In this document: one piece after another, positions 1 to 7,413 of the stretch
Numbering within the stretch: the stretch's first letter is position 1
Layout of the letters: the number at the start of each line of letters is the position of its first letter
Origin: RGIG8745 sp045576655
GTDB lineage: Bacteria > Bacteroidota > Bacteroidia > Bacteroidales > Bacteroidaceae
Assembly: GCA_045576655.1 (NCBI GenBank)
Contig: JAZNGW010000007.1
Coordinates: 1 to 64,000, forward strand
Direction of reading: 5' to 3'
DNA: 64,000 bases
The notes under the pieces: generated by a model
What the model saw: only the letters and a program-made list of their open reading frames with translations
Told to the model about the DNA's origin: nothing
Databases searched by the model: none
Position numbers and translations under genes: made by a program

Positions 1-93
1 AAGACAATCGATGTAATGAAGTTCCAAAAGTTCCCTGAATTTCTCGGTCTTACCTGATATCGAAGGAAGAAGACCATTGCGAAGTATACTCAT
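1..93 (-). CDS. N-terminal piece of an unknown protein, cut by the window edge
   Basis: An open frame of 31 codons starts with ATG at 93 on the minus strand and runs off the left edge without a stop. It begins MSILRNGLLPS and continues with a charged stretch. The start is preceded by a very AT-rich leader, as is usual in Bacteroidales. The piece is too short to name a family, and it could be chance. It lies 120 bases from the interspersed repeat at 213. Confidence 0.35.
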   Translation of the reverse strand, partial: MSILRNGLLPSISGKTEKFRELLELHYIDCL

Positions 94-212
94 AAAATTA
101 AAATTTTAATGAGTCAACCTATTTTACAAAAAGACAGAGCGAAGGGTTAATAGTTAAGGGTTGAGGGTTAAGGAGATAACGGGAATCGAGAACGAGGTAA
201 CGTTTATCGTTG

Positions 213-322
213 AAGGTTTATGGTTTATCGTAGAGGCGGGAGTTGCTCGCCCGCATTAGGAGTTAAATTCGTGGAGCCATAATCGGGAGTTAAATCCAGA
301 AGTTAAATTGGGGACGATACCA
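213..322 (+). repeat. Left half of an interspersed palindromic repeat
   Basis: This stretch aligns base for base, with few differences, to the reverse complement of 19350-19470. The shared order is a TTTATCGTAG run, a GC-rich palindrome, GCATTAGGAGTTAAATTCG, several GGGAGTTAA-type arms, and then GGGACGATACCA. The match stops exactly at 322. The other half of the unit resumes at 2563, so this copy appears split by the DNA between. Confidence 0.75.
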
Positions 323-332
323 GGGAGTTGTA

Positions 333-575
333 TTGAAAGGCTACAATGAATTTCAAGACCGTATAGAACATCTGAAATATCGCAAATTCTCAAAGGCTGA
401 TAGAGTAAAGATGGTATTTGAGAAAAAGCTTGGAGTGGTCAAGAAATCAGACATAGCCACACTTTGCCCCGATATTAGCGAAACAACCATTGAACGTACC
501 TTGAAGGAACTGCTTGAGGCAGGTTTCATTGAGAAAGTCGGCAAAGGACGGGCTACGGGTTATGCGAAGAAGTAA
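333..575 (+). CDS. Winged-helix fragment resembling the C-terminus of Fic-family proteins
   Basis: The frame encodes 80 residues from a TTG at 333; no in-frame ATG is available, and the next ATG (345) is in another frame and stops at once. Residues 20-80 read as a small winged helix: a helix (ADRVKMVFEKKL), a helix-turn-helix (KKSDIATLCPDISETTIERT), a second helix, and a GKGRATGY wing. This resembles the DNA-binding tail found after the Fic domain in many Bacteroidales Fic/DOC proteins, but the Fic catalytic motif HPFxxGNG is absent, and the sequence upstream is the interspersed repeat. I read it as a remnant of a longer gene left by an insertion or deletion, though a stand-alone small DNA-binding protein is possible. 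A strong terminator follows at the stop codon. Confidence 0.55.
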   Translation: MKGYNEFQDRIEHLKYRKFSKADRVKMVFEKKLGVVKKSDIATLCPDISETTIERTLKELLEAGFIEKVGKGRATGYAKK

Positions 576-630
576 TCCCCGCAACCTGTCTGTCAGAATT
601 TCGGAGACTGGTTGCGGGGATTGTCTTTTT
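574..630 (+). terminator. Rho-independent terminator after the winged-helix fragment
   Basis: A 13-bp stem AATCCCCGCAACC / GGTTGCGGGGATT, with a loop of about 23 bases, starts at the stop codon and is followed by GTCTTTTT. The remaining gap to 798 shows no gene or repeat I can support. Confidence 0.8.
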
Positions 631-798
631 ATATGCTTATTAAGGAATGTTAACTAAAATAGTAACTATGTATCTCTGATACAGATTGTTCTACTTATTT
701 AAAATGCTGGAAAACCTATACATAAATAGTCAATCCATGTGTTGATTGCCATAAGAGAATTTATGCTTCGTCTCAATCCTACACAAGTGATTTAAAAT

Positions 799-1956
799 TT
801 ATTCTCCAACTTTTCTAGAATTTTTATAGGATTCTATTGTTGCTCCTATTATTGTATGTTTGTTTAGATTAAGAAATTGATCTTCCCAATCATCTGGTAT
901 GTAATACGCATACGAAAGGGAAAGCTCTATTGAAACACCAAATACTTGTTGTACGAATAACTCAAAATTTATTCTCTTGACATCTGTAAAATTTTCATTA
1001 GTTGAATATGGTAAGATAAATTTCAGTTTATAGGGTGAATCTGTTTCTTTATAATTCAAAACCTCATACCTTGCTAAATCATTTTTGTTCAACCAAACTA
1101 AATCTTTATCAATGTTAAATTTTTCTGAATTGGTAATAATGCGGTAGTTTTTTCCACTACCTTCTGATTTATACTCGGTTAGATTATCGGTTGAATGTGG
1201 TGGAATAATTAAGAGTCTTTGTTGGCTATAAACAGTGCTTGCAGAAGAATTACGACCACCGCCTACAGAAACTCCATTGGCTATTGTCCCGACTACACCT
1301 CCGATGCCGATGGCATCTGTAACTGCTCCTAATCCTATAGAAGCTCCACTGCCACCTCCTGATGATATCGTAGTTTGTTTGGCGTCATAATAAGATACTG
1401 GTTTCCCATTTGGATAGATTTTGAAACAATTTGCTAAATCTATATAAATAAAGTCCTCTGTCTTATTACTTAATTTTATAACGTATGGGGCATTATACCA
1501 ACTTCCTTCTCCATTAAGTATAATGTTAATTTCCAATTCATCTGTAGATAATACAGATGTTGAAGACATCCCGTATTTATAGGTAAGACCGTTAGCTTTC
1601 TTATTTGATTTCTTATTTTTATAATATGATACAGGGGTGTTGTACAATGCTATTAATGAATCATTTTTGCTATCAGGAACAGCGTTTGTGTTTTGAGAAG
1701 TAGTTTTAGCTTTTTTATTTTCGAAAGTGTCTTTTTCTCCATTTTCATAATTGACACTCATAATTTCAGAGATTTCAATAATATATGTCGGGCCATTAAT
1801 ATTGGAATGTTTTTTGTACTTGATGTCTGAGGTGTTAACTTCAATCACTTTACTTAAAATGGTAGAACCATTTTTCATAACAATCACGTCCTGAGCAGAA
1901 ATTGTTGTAAAGAACAATCCCAAAGCTGATACAATTAAAATCTTTTTCATTTTCAT
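799..1956 (-). CDS. Secreted or surface protein of unknown function, Bacteroidales type
   Basis: A protein of 385 residues is read from the ATG at 1956; the frame extends ten codons upstream to 1986, but the signal peptide (MKMKKILIVSALGLFF, cut after Ala) fixes the start. The mature N-terminus begins QDVIVMKNGSTILSKVIEV and includes IKYKKHSNINGP and YENGEKDTF. This pattern (DVIxxKNG, KVxEV, IKYKK, YENGxxDxF) recurs at the start of many small secreted Bacteroidetes proteins, where its role is unknown. Residues about 205-245 are Gly/Ser-rich (SSGGGSGASIGLGAVTDAIG), perhaps membrane-inserting or a flexible linker. The second half is beta-rich and includes FILPYSTNE and FVQQVFGVSIELSLSYAYY. The gene is visibly AT-rich compared with the flavodiiron gene next door, which suggests recent arrival. 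Its 5' side carries the structured RNA and terminator at 1985-2137, which could control it. Confidence 0.75.
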   Translation of the reverse strand: MKMKKILIVSALGLFFTTISAQDVIVMKNGSTILSKVIEVNTSDIKYKKHSNINGPTYIIEISEIMSVNYENGEKDTFENKKAKTTSQNTNAVPDSKNDSLIALYNTPVSYYKNKKSNKKANGLTYKYGMSSTSVLSTDELEINIILNGEGSWYNAPYVIKLSNKTEDFIYIDLANCFKIYPNGKPVSYYDAKQTTISSGGGSGASIGLGAVTDAIGIGGVVGTIANGVSVGGGRNSSASTVYSQQRLLIIPPHSTDNLTEYKSEGSGKNYRIITNSEKFNIDKDLVWLNKNDLARYEVLNYKETDSPYKLKFILPYSTNENFTDVKRINFELFVQQVFGVSIELSLSYAYYIPDDWEDQFLNLNKHTIIGATIESYKNSRKVGE

Positions 1957-1984
1957 TATAGCACTTAGCGTTTCTATAGGATAC

Positions 1985-2137
1985 AAAAAAGGCGCAAACT
2001 ATCCGTTACTCGCCTTCTAACTGGTTACCGCCAAGTGACCTTACTACAAACAAGCACGGACAGTCCACACCCTTTGCGGTGTGAACTTCCATCTGCTTGT
2101 TCTCTGTAGTTGAATGTTTGGCGGTATTCGTTAGAAG
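1985..2137 (-). ncRNA. Candidate structured RNA with intrinsic terminator (unassigned)
   Basis: On the minus strand three nested stems form a long rod. The outer stem pairs 2130-2137 with 2014-2021 (CTTCTAAC / GTTAGAAG) and, after a small internal loop, 2118-2126 with 2026-2034 (TACCGCCAA / TTGGCGGTA). The middle stem pairs 2094-2101 plus 2105-2109 with 2044-2056. The inner stem pairs CACACC with GGTGTG around 2066-2083. Right after it, reading leftward, a GC-rich hairpin at 1991-2014 is followed by six T (1985-1990), a classical terminator. This is either a free small RNA or a 5' leader/attenuator of the gene starting at 1956. It does not match the tmRNA or RNase P motifs I know; a 6S-like rod is possible. 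Confidence 0.55.
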
Positions 2138-2485
2138 AGAACAAGAGCTAAAAGCTCAAAAATCCATATTTCAAGTACCGGACAGAGACGCTTCTCTTGT
2201 TCCTGGGTTAATACTATTGTTTTATCAATCTGGCTACAAATGTAGTCATCTTTCAGCATACGGTAGCAAGGAAAGGGAGAAAAACACGTTAAATTTTGTA
2301 AAAAGCAAAAATGAGAAAACCGAAAAGTACAGATTCCTGTACAATTTTCCCAGCTACAATGTATATAATTTGTTAGGACAGGTAATGAGCACAAGTTGTG
2401 ATTTGTCTATTCATCAATACCGTAGTCTTCTGCAATTATTCTTGATTTCTGCAAATATATACTTCATTGGCAAAGTAATATAATC
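2138..2485. other. AT-rich stretch with no gene I can support
   Basis: A 128-codon frame on the plus strand (2097-2483) covers this stretch, but it runs through the folded RNA, has no clear ribosome site and shows no recognisable domain, so I do not call it. On the minus strand a 42-codon frame starting MLKDDYICSQ ends inside the outer stem of the RNA at 2131 with a hydrophobic tail; it is noted only as a possibility. Confidence 0.4.
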
Positions 2486-2538
2486 AAATTTCGCAAGTAA
2501 ATCAAAGAGCCTTTTCAGGAGATTTACTTGCGAAACTT
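2486..2538. repeat. Near-perfect 18-bp inverted repeat with 17-base loop
   Basis: AAATTTCGCAAGTAAATC (2486-2503) and GATTTACTTGCGAAACTT (2521-2538) pair over 18 bp with one wobble or mismatch. No run of T follows on either strand, so this is not an obvious terminator. It lies close to the right end of the AT-rich inserted segment and may be a recombination site, a protein-binding palindrome, or the tip of a small element. Confidence 0.75.
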
Positions 2539-2562
2539 GAATGAATTTAAAACAATTAACCG

Positions 2563-2632
2563 TAGGATGTGCCGCCACGCATCATTCGTCCCTAATGTAA
2601 CTCCCCAATGTAACTTCCTCGATATAACTCCA
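2563..2632 (+). repeat. Right half of the split interspersed repeat
   Basis: Starting with TAGGATGTGCC, this aligns with the reverse complement of about 19280-19356: a CATCATTCGTCCC core and the arms AATGTAACTCCCC and AATGTAACTTCC. It continues exactly where the copy ending at 322 breaks off. Confidence 0.75.
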
Positions 2633-2639
2633 GACAAGA

Positions 2640-2790
2640 GGGTGTATCAAAATGAAAACTTACTATCATTTTGTCATTCTGACGACCTTAAGGGAGGAAG
2701 AATCTCATATTTGGATCCTGAGATCCTTCACTAACGCTCAGGATGACATGACTATTTGATAGCATTCTGCATTTTGATACACGCTCCTAC
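2640..2790. repeat. Interspersed repeat of the TCATTTTGTCATTCTGA type
   Basis: The stretch has the order TATCAAAATG, ATCATTTTGTCATTCTGA, GAAGAATCTCAT, GATCCTTCACTAACG, CAGGATGACA, and a mirrored CATTTTGATACACGC. Related copies lie at about 35050-35220 and 60010-60125. The ends are inverted relative to each other (GTGTATCAAAATG / CATTTTGATACAC), so a full unit could fold. Confidence 0.75.
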
Positions 2791-2817
2791 AACTTACAAA
2801 CTTAAAAACTCAAGAAC

Positions 2818-2842
2818 TAAAAAAGGCACCCTTGCGGGTGCC
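2818..2842 (-). terminator. Terminator of the flavodiiron gene
   Basis: Reading the minus strand, GGCACCC-GCAA-GGGTGCC is followed by TTTTTT, 18 bases past the stop codon. Confidence 0.85.
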
Positions 2843-2859
2843 CCTATAATTCATCACCT

Positions 2860-4023
2860 CTAACGCAATATGGCGTCGGCAAGGGCTTCGAGAGCGGGAA
2901 GATCTGTTTGCTTCATGCGGGAACGCAGCGTGACGACTGGGTCGAGAATGTCGATGTCTTTCATCTGCTCGAGCATCCCCTTCATGATTCGGCCTGCGCA
3001 AGGCGCCCACGAACCGTTCTCGATGATTCCGACGCGGCGCTTCTGGTAGTTCTTCATCTGAAGGTGGTGGAGGAAGTCGTGCATAGGCGGGAACACATTG
3101 CCATCGTAGGATGAGGCTGCCAGAACAAGGTTGCCCATGCGGAAGGCGTCTTCGACAGCCTCTGCCATGTCATCGCGAGAGAGGTCGGCTACGGACACCT
3201 TCGGAGCGCCTTTGGCACGGAGCATTTCTGCAAACTTCTGAGCGGCAAGGGCTGTGCCGCCATGTATTGAAGCGTATGCTATGAAGACGCCTTCGGTCTC
3301 GACGTCGTACTTGCTCCAGGTGTCGTAAAGGCCTATGTAATAGCCAAGGTTTTCCTTAAGGATCGGTCCGTGGAGCGGACAGATGCTTTCTATCTCCAGA
3401 TTGCCGAGTTTCTTCAGTAGGGCCTGCACTTGCATGCCGTATTTTCCGCATATATTGAAGTAGTAGCGGCGTGCCTCGCATGCCCAGTCTTCATCGTGGG
3501 CGAGGGCGCCGAACTTGCCGAATCCGTCGGCTGAGAAGACAACTTTGTCGAGCTGGTCGTATGTGACCATAACTTCTGGCCAGTGAACCATCGGTGCCAT
3601 AATGAACTGCAATGTGTGCTTGCCCAAAGAGAGTGTGTCGTTCTCGCCCACCGCTACAGTTCTGCCGGTGAAGTCTGTGCCTTCGAAGAACTGGGGAAGC
3701 ATGCCGATGGCGCGTGCCGTAGCTACAATCTTCATCTGCGGGAATCGCTCCATTGCGTCTGCAATGTTGCCGGCGTGGTCTGGTTCCATGTGCTGAACGA
3801 CGAGGTAGTCGGGGGTGCGTCCGGCAAGCGCCTGATCGAGATTAGTCCACCACTCCGCGCTCTTGCGCTTGTCGACTGTGTCCATTATGGCTATCTTCTC
3901 GTCCTCGATGAGATAAGAGTTATATGATATGCCGTTGGGCACAATGTACTGGCTTTCGAAAAGATCCAAGTCTGTGTCGTCAACTCCAATGTATTTGATT
4001 GTTTCAGTAACTTTGATACTCAT
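2860..4023 (-). CDS. FprA-family A-type flavoprotein (flavodiiron protein)
   Basis: This flavodiiron protein has 387 residues, the usual size. The ATG at 4023 (MSIKVTETIK) is chosen over an upstream in-frame start because it begins the conserved fold and follows a TAACTTTG promoter box. Residues 1-250 form a metallo-beta-lactamase-like domain with diiron ligands in HMEPDHAG (His78, Glu80, Asp82, His83), MVHWPE, SADGFG and PLHGP. Residues about 258-385 form a flavodoxin-like FMN domain (YASIHGGTALAA, ASSYDGN, ENGSWAP). Proteins of this family reduce oxygen or nitric oxide to water or nitrous oxide in the cytoplasm of anaerobes, taking electrons from rubredoxin or similar carriers. No rubredoxin domain is fused here. 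The gene stands alone, with its own promoter box and terminator. Confidence in the family is high; oxygen versus NO preference cannot be read from the sequence. Confidence 0.95.
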   Translation of the reverse strand: MSIKVTETIKYIGVDDTDLDLFESQYIVPNGISYNSYLIEDEKIAIMDTVDKRKSAEWWTNLDQALAGRTPDYLVVQHMEPDHAGNIADAMERFPQMKIVATARAIGMLPQFFEGTDFTGRTVAVGENDTLSLGKHTLQFIMAPMVHWPEVMVTYDQLDKVVFSADGFGKFGALAHDEDWACEARRYYFNICGKYGMQVQALLKKLGNLEIESICPLHGPILKENLGYYIGLYDTWSKYDVETEGVFIAYASIHGGTALAAQKFAEMLRAKGAPKVSVADLSRDDMAEAVEDAFRMGNLVLAASSYDGNVFPPMHDFLHHLQMKNYQKRRVGIIENGSWAPCAGRIMKGMLEQMKDIDILDPVVTLRSRMKQTDLPALEALADAILR

Positions 4024-4055
4024 ATATTCTTTATTAATTAGGTTTTTATCAGCTG

Positions 4056-4063
4056 CAAAGTTA
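4056..4063 (-). promoter_or_regulatory. Bacteroidetes -7 box for the flavodiiron gene
   Basis: TAACTTTG on the minus strand fits TAnnTTTG exactly, 33 bases before the ATG. No clear -33 TTTG is seen. Confidence 0.45.
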
Positions 4064-4141
4064 TGAAAAAATCGGGTTACAGTCACCTTGCCGCAACCCG
4101 ATAGCACGCATTTTCATGTTTTTTCACAAACAATCAGCCCG

Positions 4142-4678
4142 TCACTGCTCCACCCAGATGAGTTTGCTAATGTCATATCCCCGCGCCTCTATGCGTTCGA
4201 GCAGAGCAAGGAGCACATCCCTCGGAAGCTGAGGTGTACGGCTCAAAATCCAAAGATAATCGTCTGAGCTGCTGCCTATGACGGCATGGCTGTAGTCTGG
4301 AGCAAGCTCCAGCACATAATAGTCAGAATAGAACCAAAGAAAGAATGACACTTTCAAGCGCCCTGGATATTCCGACGGATTCGGCAGTTTGGCCTTGCCT
4401 ACGCTTTCTTTAGGCTTGCCATTCTTCAAGCCACTATTGACCACTTTAATCTTACCGTCAGGCAGAAGTGTGTAGTCGGCAATGGCATGAGTCACCCCAC
4501 GTTCAAAGCGGTGATCAAAGCGAGCGATTTCATACCAGCGTCCCATAAAACGCTTCACATCCAAAGCCCTCACGGTAGAGGTGTCAATATCTGCTGCTCC
4601 GCGCCCCATGCACGACACGTTAATTGAGGCACTGAATATGACAAGCACGGTACTCAGGATTTTTAATAATTGTTTCAT
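4142..4678 (-). CDS. Blc-like lipocalin lipoprotein
   Basis: The protein has 178 residues from the ATG at 4678; upstream codons in frame do not add a sensible signal. Residues 1-22 are a lipoprotein signal ending in a lipobox (INVSC), so the mature protein is probably anchored to the outer membrane. The lipocalin signature GRWYEIARFDHRFERG lies at about residues 46-61, and the bacterial-lipocalin segments LKVSFF, YWLW-like DYLWILSRTP and the closing ISKLIWVEQ are all present. E. coli Blc has the same order of motifs and binds lysophospholipids and fatty acids. A role in lipid binding or membrane repair is inferred by homology. It follows the EamA transporter gene by 73 bases, with a possible promoter box between. 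Confidence 0.93.
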   Translation of the reverse strand: MKQLLKILSTVLVIFSASINVSCMGRGAADIDTSTVRALDVKRFMGRWYEIARFDHRFERGVTHAIADYTLLPDGKIKVVNSGLKNGKPKESVGKAKLPNPSEYPGRLKVSFFLWFYSDYYVLELAPDYSHAVIGSSSDDYLWILSRTPQLPRDVLLALLERIEARGYDISKLIWVEQ

Positions 4679-4739
4679 AGCAAGAAAAGATTTCGGTTTA
4701 CTATGAAAACGGGGCAGGGCTGACATTTGTTCGCGCCCG

Positions 4740-4747
4740 CAAATCTA
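4740..4747 (-). promoter_or_regulatory. Possible -7 box for the lipocalin gene
   Basis: TAGATTTG on the minus strand fits TAnnTTTG, 61 bases before the lipocalin ATG and in the gap after the transporter gene. No spaced -33 element is seen. Confidence 0.3.
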
Positions 4748-4751
4748 TTTA

Positions 4752-5690
4752 TCAAAGAAAGAACAGGCTGACGCCGATGACACTGATGACAGCGCCTATA
4801 ATCTCCTTCACCGTGACCCTCTGGCCAAAGAAGAATGCGGACGGCCAAAGAATCAGCACTGGGGTCAGCGCCATAAGTGTGGATGCAACGCCTGCCTCGG
4901 TGTACTGCACCGCCATAAGGGAGAGCGACACTCCGATGAAAGGTCCTGCAAACGTGGCCCACAGAGCTGCATTCATACCTTTGCGATTATGGGCAGCAGC
5001 CAAGAGTGAAGAAAGTTTCTTCTGGAAAAGCAGAATAACGAAGAAACCGACAAATCCCGTTATAGCACGTATCATGGTAGAAGCAAAGGGCATTAATCCA
5101 GCAGACACATCATCGCCCATCGGAATAGACTGCTCATAGTAGTTCATGCCCACCTTGCTCAATACGAGTCCGACACCCTGCCCTACTCCAGCGCCTATGC
5201 CAAAAAGCACTCCCTTGAGCGGAAGTTTAAGCGACAATCGGTGTTTGCCTCCTCCCTTGTTAAGCACCGACAGGCCGATGCCGAACACCGTGACAAGCAT
5301 ACCCGCCACGGCTTGCAACGACATCTTTTCGCCAAGAATAGCCCAACCCGAAAAAGCCGCCGCAATAGGGGCAAGCGTCATAAACAGTTGGCCGAAGCGC
5401 GAACCAATAAGAATGTAAGAATTGAAAAGGCAGTAATCGCCCAGAATATAGCCTACGAATCCAGAGAGAGAAAGCCACAACCACGCATCGCCGTCGGCAT
5501 AGAGAGGGAAAGGCGACCCAGTGAATATCCACAATGTGGCGCTAAGCATCACAATGGACAAAAGCATGCGTACGACATTGAACTGCAACGAACCGAGGCT
5601 CCTGCTTGCCACCTCAGCAAACAAGGCCGTTATAGTCCAAGAAACGGCAACAACAAGAGATATTATTTCACCCGCATACTGCATAGACAC
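4752..5690 (-). CDS. EamA/DMT-family inner-membrane transporter
   Basis: The protein has 312 residues with about ten hydrophobic segments in two repeated halves, as in the drug/metabolite transporter superfamily. The first half starts IISLVVAVSWTITALFAEVA and contains SGFVGYILGDYCLFNSYILI and LAPIAAAFSGWAILGEKMS; the second contains ATFAGPFIGVSLSLMAVQYT, ASTLMALTPVLILWPSAFFF and VTVKEIIGAVISVIGVSLFF. The repeated (A/T)P-x(7)-W/F-GE-type signature of EamA domains is visible in the first half; in the second, the Glu is replaced by Gln (FGQRVT). The substrate cannot be told. It starts 14 bases after the TPR protein gene stops, so the two are probably cotranscribed. ATGs at codons 1 and 3 are both possible starts. 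Confidence 0.9.
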   Translation of the reverse strand: MSMQYAGEIISLVVAVSWTITALFAEVASRSLGSLQFNVVRMLLSIVMLSATLWIFTGSPFPLYADGDAWLWLSLSGFVGYILGDYCLFNSYILIGSRFGQLFMTLAPIAAAFSGWAILGEKMSLQAVAGMLVTVFGIGLSVLNKGGGKHRLSLKLPLKGVLFGIGAGVGQGVGLVLSKVGMNYYEQSIPMGDDVSAGLMPFASTMIRAITGFVGFFVILLFQKKLSSLLAAAHNRKGMNAALWATFAGPFIGVSLSLMAVQYTEAGVASTLMALTPVLILWPSAFFFGQRVTVKEIIGAVISVIGVSLFFL

Positions 5691-5704
5691 CCCTGACGCA
5701 AGAC

Positions 5705-7390
5705 TTACTTCATGTACTTGTCAACTATTTCCTTTGCTCCTTCATCGCCAAGGCTTATCGCACGGTTAAGATTCTCCAAAGCACCAGCCTTGTCGCCTTT
5801 CTGCAAAAGCGCATAACCTAACATACGATAGGCATCTATATTCTCCGGATCCAAAGCCAGACATTGACGCGCCGCGCCCACGGCATCGTCAAGCATATTG
5901 ACACGAAGCATAAGCGCGCACTTTTCCGTAAGATACACCGTGTTGTTAGGTTCGGCACTCACCGCCAGGTTAATATCGTCAATAGCCTGCTGATACATGC
6001 GTGCCTTTATCTCTATCAGCGAACGGTCGAAATAGAAGCGCGAACTCACCTGGTTGTTCTTCAGATAACAGAACTTGTTGTAGTCAAGCACAGCCGCACG
6101 ATACTTCCCAGCCCTGTCGTAAAGCACGCCTCGATGCAATACATACGAAGCGGCCTCAGCGGGGAGCGGTTCAGGGAAAAGCGCGATAGCACTATCCATC
6201 AAGGCAATCTGAGCAGCTACGCTGTCGCCACGGCCCTCAAGGGCAAGAGCTGTAGCATAGAAACTTGCAGGCGAGCGGTCAGGAGAGGCGTTGATGGAAT
6301 TATAAATCTCAAATGCGGCATCAAATCTCTTAATCGCCAGAAGCATCTGCCCCTTCTTGTATTTATAGTCAACCTTCGGGCTCATTTTTATAGCCTCATC
6401 AAGATGCCCTATAGCAACGTCAAAAGTCCAAGGAGCGTAAGTCGTGTCAGGCTGGAAAACAATCTTGTTATATATAGTCTGAGCGACATTCGCATGAGCA
6501 TTAGCCTTATCCTCCGAAAGACTGATATAATTCTGCAAATCCTTGTCGGCATCTGCAAAACGATAAGTGTCAACCAAAGGCACGGCACGGCGATAATAAC
6601 CCTCCGCATTATCCGGATAAGCCTCAACGAACTGGTTGACGAGATCCAAATAATCGTCATTACCCAGTGCCCCCGACTTGAAATAGATATAAACCAGGGC
6701 TTCCTCTTGCGATTCAGGCAAAGCCTTGCGTATATGAATATTGTCAAGAGCCATATTCGCGGATTTTGTCTGAATTGCCTTCAAGGAGAGAGATGACAAG
6801 AACTTAGAGTCAAGAACATACGACTTGCCTCCGGCAGACGGTTGCAACGTACCGATCAGCTCGCCCTTTCCGTTAAAAACAGGGCAACCGACATACTTTG
6901 CATCAACAGCCGAGGCAAGGGTGTAATACAAACAAGAATCTTGAACCGTCATAGTGTCTTCAACGATAGCCGAAGGGCAAGACACAATCTTACCCCTTGA
7001 ATAATCAAACGTCCACACAATCTCACCTATCGCCACCGACGCCCCTGCCAACGGCAGACCTACCGTCTTCTCCGCATCTGTAATAAAACGCACCATTCCA
7101 TAGACATCATCGGCACCGACAATACGAGTCACATTCCACTTTTTACCAGACTGGTCCATGACTGCCGCGCTATACGCCCCCTTAAACAATGAATAATCAG
7201 CCACAGCCATTCCCTTATCACCGCAATAGAATCCAGTGCCGCTCTTCATCAAATTGCCGTCCTCACCGTAAGTCAAAACCGACACAACAGACTTCTGCGC
7301 CTTCTTTACCCATTTCGGTACAGACTGGCCCCATGCAGACACAGCAATAATTGACAACGATAATATTATATAAATCTTCTTATAATTCAT
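5705..7390 (-). CDS. Secreted TPR protein with a degenerate trypsin-like domain
   Basis: The protein has 561 residues. The ATG at 7390 is chosen over a TTG three codons upstream. Residues 1-21 are a signal peptide (ending SAWGQ), so it acts in the periplasm. Residues 25-200 have the layout of an S1/HtrA-like serine protease (KSVVSVLTYG, SGTGFYCGDKGMAVADYSLF, GCPVFNGKGELIG), but the catalytic residues are missing: His is replaced in VADYSLF (about residue 67) and Ser is Val167 in KYVGCPV. It is therefore probably a non-catalytic, protein-binding fold. Residues 230-561 hold several tetratricopeptide repeats (YPDNAEGYYRRA, DPENIDAYRMLGYALLQKGD), which suggests a scaffold. It lies 23 bases after recN and 14 before the EamA gene, in a likely operon. 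Confidence 0.85.
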   Translation of the reverse strand: MNYKKIYIILSLSIIAVSAWGQSVPKWVKKAQKSVVSVLTYGEDGNLMKSGTGFYCGDKGMAVADYSLFKGAYSAAVMDQSGKKWNVTRIVGADDVYGMVRFITDAEKTVGLPLAGASVAIGEIVWTFDYSRGKIVSCPSAIVEDTMTVQDSCLYYTLASAVDAKYVGCPVFNGKGELIGTLQPSAGGKSYVLDSKFLSSLSLKAIQTKSANMALDNIHIRKALPESQEEALVYIYFKSGALGNDDYLDLVNQFVEAYPDNAEGYYRRAVPLVDTYRFADADKDLQNYISLSEDKANAHANVAQTIYNKIVFQPDTTYAPWTFDVAIGHLDEAIKMSPKVDYKYKKGQMLLAIKRFDAAFEIYNSINASPDRSPASFYATALALEGRGDSVAAQIALMDSAIALFPEPLPAEAASYVLHRGVLYDRAGKYRAAVLDYNKFCYLKNNQVSSRFYFDRSLIEIKARMYQQAIDDINLAVSAEPNNTVYLTEKCALMLRVNMLDDAVGAARQCLALDPENIDAYRMLGYALLQKGDKAGALENLNRAISLGDEGAKEIVDKYMK

Positions 7391-7413
7391 AATTAACAAT
7401 TCATAATTAACAA

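Noticed and set aside
2097..2483. 128-codon plus-strand open frame
   Set aside because: It runs antisense through the folded RNA, has no ribosome site or recognised domain, and changes composition along its length.
6409..6747. Open frame inside the TPR protein gene, and similar long frames inside recN, dnaX and the glycosyltransferase gene
   Set aside because: They overlap well-supported genes in other frames and have no domain or start signal.
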